Both the position numbers and the translations under genes were made by a program. Shown here one piece after another: positions 6,769 through 9,046 of a stretch of 9,046 nt of DNA. The notes beneath the pieces were generated by a model. It saw nothing but the letters and a program-made list of their open reading frames with translations. It had not been told where the DNA came from and did not search any database. This DNA comes from DAOVGU01 sp030637775 [NCBI: bacterium] (lineage in GTDB: Bacteria; Ratteibacteria; UBA8468): NCBI GenBank assembly GCA_030637775.1, contig DAOWFY010000036.1, positions 1-9,046 of the forward strand, in the 5' to 3' direction. Each line of letters opens with the position of its first letter. Position 1 is the first letter of the stretch.

Positions 6769-6796
6769 GACTTATGGGACACTAAAGGAGTATAAT
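6767..6796 (+). promoter_or_regulatory. Second + strand promoter P2
   Basis: TTGACT at 6767-6772 and TATAAT at 6791-6796 are 18 bases apart. The start would fall near 6803, only a few bases before the ATG at 6807, which would make that message almost leaderless. AAAGGAG at 6784-6790 lies in the spacer; in a P1 transcript it would be 16 bases upstream of the ATG. Confidence 0.6.
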
Positions 6797-6806
6797 AATT
6801 ATAAAA

Positions 6807-6983
6807 ATGCCTATGGTCTTCAACCAATTAAGCCGGGGGCCTATCGCGAGTAATTCCTTTCGGGTCGGGGATGAATTCAATGCTCCGGTAATGTCAAAAT
6901 CTAAGAAGGGAGACTATCGGGTCTTTTTTTTAATATCCGCAGAACAAAAATCTTCTGGGGTGGAAATCCTGAAGATAAAGTAA
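6807..6983 (+). CDS. Small 58-aa open frame, unrecognised; possibly the 5' part of the frame-broken LamG gene
   Basis: The frame starts at ATG 6807, just after two tandem promoters, and encodes a polar peptide with VFNQLSRGPIASNSFRVGDEF near its N-terminus and KSKKGDYRVFFLIS in the middle. I do not recognise a family. It has no signal peptide or membrane segment. Codons look reasonably like coding sequence. Within it, at 6924-6931, is a run of eight T's; one extra T there would join this frame to the long LamG frame downstream. It could therefore be an independent small gene, a broken 5' end or a product of slippage. The ATG has no well-spaced ribosome binding site. Confidence 0.35.
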   Translation: MPMVFNQLSRGPIASNSFRVGDEFNAPVMSKSKKGDYRVFFLISAEQKSSGVEILKIK

Positions 6984-7000
6984 CCTTAACAGTTAATGGA

Positions 7001-8149
7001 GTGAGCCACCGGTTGGTCAATGAATCTGATATAGATAATTTCAGGATAAATTATTATGATGGAGATTATGACGAGGTAAGCCCTACCAGCACCCAGGCAA
7101 ATCGCAACAATATCAAAATAGTTAAAATTTTATTAGGACTAAAAAAGGATAATCAGGAATTCAGTTTAGAGAATATTATTACTTTAAGAAAAGAATTGCC
7201 CGGGGAGGCAGAAGAAACAGGTCTAGTAGGCTACTGGAAGATGGGTGAGTCTTCATGGGACGGCACTGCTGGTGAAGTAATTGACTCATCCGGCAACAGT
7301 CATCACGGCAGAGCCTATGGAGGAGCAACTACGGTAGCTCCTGGGAAATATGGGAGCCACTGTGGAAGTTTTGATGGAACAGATGATTATATTGATTGTA
7401 GAGATATTGTAGGCTTTGAGAGAAATAACGCCTTTAGTGCAGAAGCTTGGATATCGGTAACCTCAACGGCAAGGAATTTAATTGTCAGTAAACAAACGGA
7501 TGCACCCAACTATAGAGGATGGGGGTTTTATATATTAAACGGGCAGGTTTATGTAATTATTGCCAATGTTCCTTTTAATTCAATACAAGCCAGAACTAGT
7601 GGTGTTTTTAATGATGGGAACTGGCATCACGTTGCTTTCACTTATGACGGTTCCTCCAATGCTAATGGTATCCACATATACATTGATGGAAATGAGGATT
7701 CGGTTGTAACATACAATGCATTGTCTGACACTATCCTCAATTCTGTCAATTGTCAGATTAGTGGTAGAGATGGAGCAAACTATGTATTTGAGGGTTATGT
7801 AGATGAAGTTGCAATCTACAATCGGGCATTATCTGCACAAGAAATTGGTGACCATTACAAACGAGGAGCGTGCAATCCGAAGTTTCAGGTGCGGTCCGGC
7901 TCTTCTAATCCGCCTACGGGAGAGTTTGTTGGTCCTGATGGCACAAAAGATACTTACTTTACCGATAGCGATGGAGAGGAGATAGATGTTTCTGATAACC
8001 GCTATTTTCAGTATAAAGCATATTTCTCCACAGAGGATAAAGGGTATACTCCGGAACTTCACAGTGTTACCGTTACCTATAGTCTTCCAGGAACAGCCGG
8101 TGCTCGCACCGGGCCTTACATCTATCACTGGGAAGAGGTGTTTGAGTGA
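7001..8149 (+). CDS. Pseudopilin-like segment fused to a LamG (concanavalin A-like) domain; probably 5'-truncated
   Basis: The open frame runs from 6905; GTG 7001 is the first listed start and gives 382 aa, but there is no good ribosome binding site. Residues 1-66 (SHRLVNESDIDNFRINYYDG, then IKIVKILLGLKK and IITLRKE) resemble the C-terminal half of PilW/GspJ-like prepilin proteins, where 'enV-dF-f-YYD' and 'LRN' patterns recur. A LamG/laminin-G-3 fold spans about 74-290: GLVGYWKMGE, DSSGNSHHG, GSFDGTDDYIDC, AFSAEAWI, GNWHHVAFTYDG, IYIDG, and EGYVDEVAIYNRALSAQEI. A beta-rich tail (about 291-362) follows, with FQYKAYFSTED and TPELHSVTVTY. LamG domains bind carbohydrate or protein ligands on the cell surface. 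The N-terminal prepilin signal and hydrophobic helix expected for such a protein are absent, so export is doubtful unless the gene is completed upstream. Low-confidence alternative: intact cytosolic protein. Confidence 0.78.
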   Translation: MSHRLVNESDIDNFRINYYDGDYDEVSPTSTQANRNNIKIVKILLGLKKDNQEFSLENIITLRKELPGEAEETGLVGYWKMGESSWDGTAGEVIDSSGNSHHGRAYGGATTVAPGKYGSHCGSFDGTDDYIDCRDIVGFERNNAFSAEAWISVTSTARNLIVSKQTDAPNYRGWGFYILNGQVYVIIANVPFNSIQARTSGVFNDGNWHHVAFTYDGSSNANGIHIYIDGNEDSVVTYNALSDTILNSVNCQISGRDGANYVFEGYVDEVAIYNRALSAQEIGDHYKRGACNPKFQVRSGSSNPPTGEFVGPDGTKDTYFTDSDGEEIDVSDNRYFQYKAYFSTEDKGYTPELHSVTVTYSLPGTAGARTGPYIYHWEEVFE

Positions 8150-8169
8150 CGGAAAAGTCAAAGGTAAGA

Positions 8170-8201
8170 AAAAATTATTTAGAGATTTCTAAGCTTTTTT
8201 T
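8170..8201. terminator. Weak bidirectional terminator between convergent genes
   Basis: TTAGA (8179-8183) pairs with TCTAA (8188-8192) around a 4-base loop. On the + strand GC and seven T's (8195-8201) follow; on the - strand ATAA and a run of T's (complement of the A-run ending at 8174) follow. The stem is only 5 bp and AT-rich. It overlaps the last codons of the aspartyl protease gene, so the T-run is also explained by lysine codons. Confidence 0.35.
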
Positions 8202-8561
8202 GAGAAAATAAAGTCCGATGTCGAAATGATGAAGGAAATTTAATCCGAGTAAACCATCAACCTGGCTTCGTGGAGGGAGATTATGACAGGCAACATGAAG
8301 ATTTTTAAGCTCAAAGCCAAAGGCTTTGATGAAAGGAATAGTAATAAGAGGGGCATATTCAATACCGCTTGCGGTAACAATTTCAATTTTTTGTTTGGAA
8401 GCTGTTGGATTGCAACCGATAGCAAAGGCAGCTTCAAAGGGAATAATAGTATAGGTAGCTCCTGTATCAAGAGCAAGTTTTACTATTTTAGTGTGGGTAC
8501 CGGAAATAATGGTATATACTACAATAACTCCGAATTCTATTGATAATGGATATTTAGACAT
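8175..8561 (-). CDS. Retropepsin-like (clan AA) aspartyl protease
   Basis: The 128-aa protein is the size of a single retropepsin-type subunit, which works as a homodimer contributing one catalytic Asp each. Asp32 lies in LALDTGATYTIIP, the classic hydrophobic-hydrophobic-DTG(A/S) motif. The second hallmark, a hydrophobic run before Gly, appears as VDGLLGLNFL at 101-110, just before HHFDIGLYF. A beta-rich middle (IEIVTASGIEYAPLITIP) would hold the flap. There is no signal peptide or membrane segment, so it should be cytoplasmic. Its ATG overlaps the stop of the preceding 77-aa gene (8 bases), implying coupled translation. Substrate and role are not known for these bacterial families. Its 3' end converges on the LamG gene, 25 bases apart. 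Confidence 0.82.
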   Translation of the reverse strand: MSKYPLSIEFGVIVVYTIISGTHTKIVKLALDTGATYTIIPFEAAFAIGCNPTASKQKIEIVTASGIEYAPLITIPFIKAFGFELKNLHVACHNLPPRSQVDGLLGLNFLHHFDIGLYFLKKSLEISK

Positions 8562-8787
8562 AGAAGGCTACCGCAAGACCCTTAGGAAGTTTATCCTCGG
8601 AATAGGTAGTCAAAGTCAGACCTTTATATTTCATCATTTTTTTATAGATTTCATCGCGATTTTTACTATGAGCAAGCAGATGTCCTGTAAGAGGAGTGGT
8701 GGTAGATTCATCCACCTTATTAACGCGAATGAGCAACCACTCATGAGGATATTTCTTTCGGATAGTTTCAATCTTTTGGAATTTCAT
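8554..8787 (-). CDS. 77-aa protein of unknown function, partner of the aspartyl protease gene
   Basis: The protein starts MKFQKIETIRKKYPHEWLLIRVNKVDE and then has TGHLLAHSKNRDEIYKKM and a C-terminal DKLPKGLAVAF. The pattern of a 'EWL-i' strand, a 'G-llAHs' strand, an acidic/basic helix and a final strand recalls the small DUF5678-like proteins; this is from memory and uncertain. There is no signal peptide or membrane helix. GAGGTG at 8800-8795 lies 7 bases before the ATG, and a good promoter lies upstream. The gene overlaps the start of the aspartyl protease gene by 8 bases, so the two are translated together. A substrate, inhibitor or adaptor of the protease are all possible; none is shown by the sequence. 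Confidence 0.72.
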   Translation of the reverse strand: MKFQKIETIRKKYPHEWLLIRVNKVDESTTTPLTGHLLAHSKNRDEIYKKMMKYKGLTLTTYSEDKLPKGLAVAFYV

Positions 8788-8808
8788 TCTTTTTCACCTC
8801 TGAGGGAA

Positions 8809-8837
8809 ATGATAGCATAAGAAAACGTAAAAGTCAA
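8809..8837 (-). promoter_or_regulatory. Promoter of the 77-aa/aspartyl protease operon
   Basis: On the - strand TTGACT (8837-8832) and TATCAT (8814-8809) are separated by 17 bases. The transcript would begin near 8802, at the ribosome binding site region, leaving a very short leader of about 15 bases. GCATAA (8815-8820) and TTATGC (8840-8845) form an inverted repeat bracketing the spacer and -35 box. Confidence 0.65.
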
Positions 8838-8851
8838 GATTATGCGCAGGT

Positions 8852-9046
8852 TCAATACATGGGTAAGAGTCGAGGTTCCCTCTTTTCAACTCTATTTTCA
8901 ACATTTAATTTACTAATCTGATGTTTGTAATAATACTCCTCTGGGGTTAAATAATCAAGAGAAGCATGTGGCCTAACTTTATGATAGGTCTCCTCCCATT
9001 TGCTCAATAAAGCGTTTTGTTCCTCAACATCAGAGGTGAGATTCCC
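8852..9046 (-). mobile_element. C-terminal end of a DDE (integrase core) transposase, partial
   Basis: The - strand frame is open from the window edge to TGA at 8854-8852 and gives 64 residues. LLSKWEETYHKVRPHASLDYLTPEEYY is the characteristic end of the rve integrase core in IS3- and IS481-type transposases, where 'W...YN..RPH.sL.y.tP.e' follows the catalytic Glu. A basic, non-conserved tail (VENRVEKREPRL) ends the protein. The catalytic DDE residues and the other IS end lie outside the window. The near-end terminal repeat should fall somewhere between the stop and about 8810, but cannot be defined without a second copy. Whether the element is intact cannot be judged here. Confidence 0.85.

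Noticed and set aside
6835-6935. Possible riboswitch or structured leader ending in a terminator (AGAC, loop, GTCT, then T-run)
   Set aside because: The terminator-like stem is only 4 bp and no conserved motif of a riboswitch class I know is visible; the stretch also reads as open frame.
8283-8820. Overlapping + strand open frames of 86 and 109 codons
   Set aside because: They are antisense to the aspartyl protease with its DTG motif and to the 77-aa gene with a clear ribosome binding site; compositions look like shadows.
1-9046. CRISPR arrays, tRNA or rRNA genes
   Set aside because: No regularly spaced repeats, no tRNA-like T-loop/anticodon arrangement and no rRNA-like conserved stretches were seen on either strand.

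Overview
The window looks like a piece of an AT-leaning bacterial chromosome, probably from an uncultured Gram-negative-type lineage. The evidence for this is a two-PDZ periplasmic HtrA protease, a LamG domain joined to what looks like a pseudopilin C-terminus, and a retropepsin-like protease. That mix recalls candidate phyla such as Omnitrophota or Elusimicrobiota, but the phylum is inference and weakly held.

Left part (1-6325), all on the + strand: a compact housekeeping and stress cluster. It opens with the last 12 codons of a gene that reads like the RecA C-terminus. Then come an HtrA/DegP serine protease, RecX, alanyl-tRNA synthetase, a short sigma-70 family factor, adenine phosphoribosyltransferase and a stand-alone response-regulator receiver protein. 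From htrA to apt each gene overlaps the next by 14-23 bases, and the receiver gene follows after 11 bases, so co-transcription and translational coupling are likely. RecA and RecX belong to one DNA-repair circuit; HtrA and the sigma factor suggest a stress theme. Two hairpins precede htrA, one of which pairs with its ribosome binding site. The alaS gene carries an in-frame GC-rich palindromic repeat.

Middle part (6326-8149): an XRE-type regulator on the - strand converges on the receiver gene. A dense control region follows, with a perfect-consensus sigma-70 promoter and a second promoter on the + strand, an overlapping candidate - strand promoter, and a 12-bp palindrome. Downstream on the + strand are a 58-codon open frame and a large frame encoding a pseudopilin-like segment, a LamG domain and a beta-rich tail. 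The two frames are offset by one base across a run of eight T's. The large frame has no prepilin or Sec signal and no good start site, so it looks truncated or frameshifted.

Right part (8150-9046), on the - strand: a two-gene module of a 77-aa protein followed by a retropepsin-like aspartyl protease with overlapping ends and its own promoter. Beyond it is the C-terminal end of a DDE transposase that runs off the window, marking an accessory, mobile-element-associated region.
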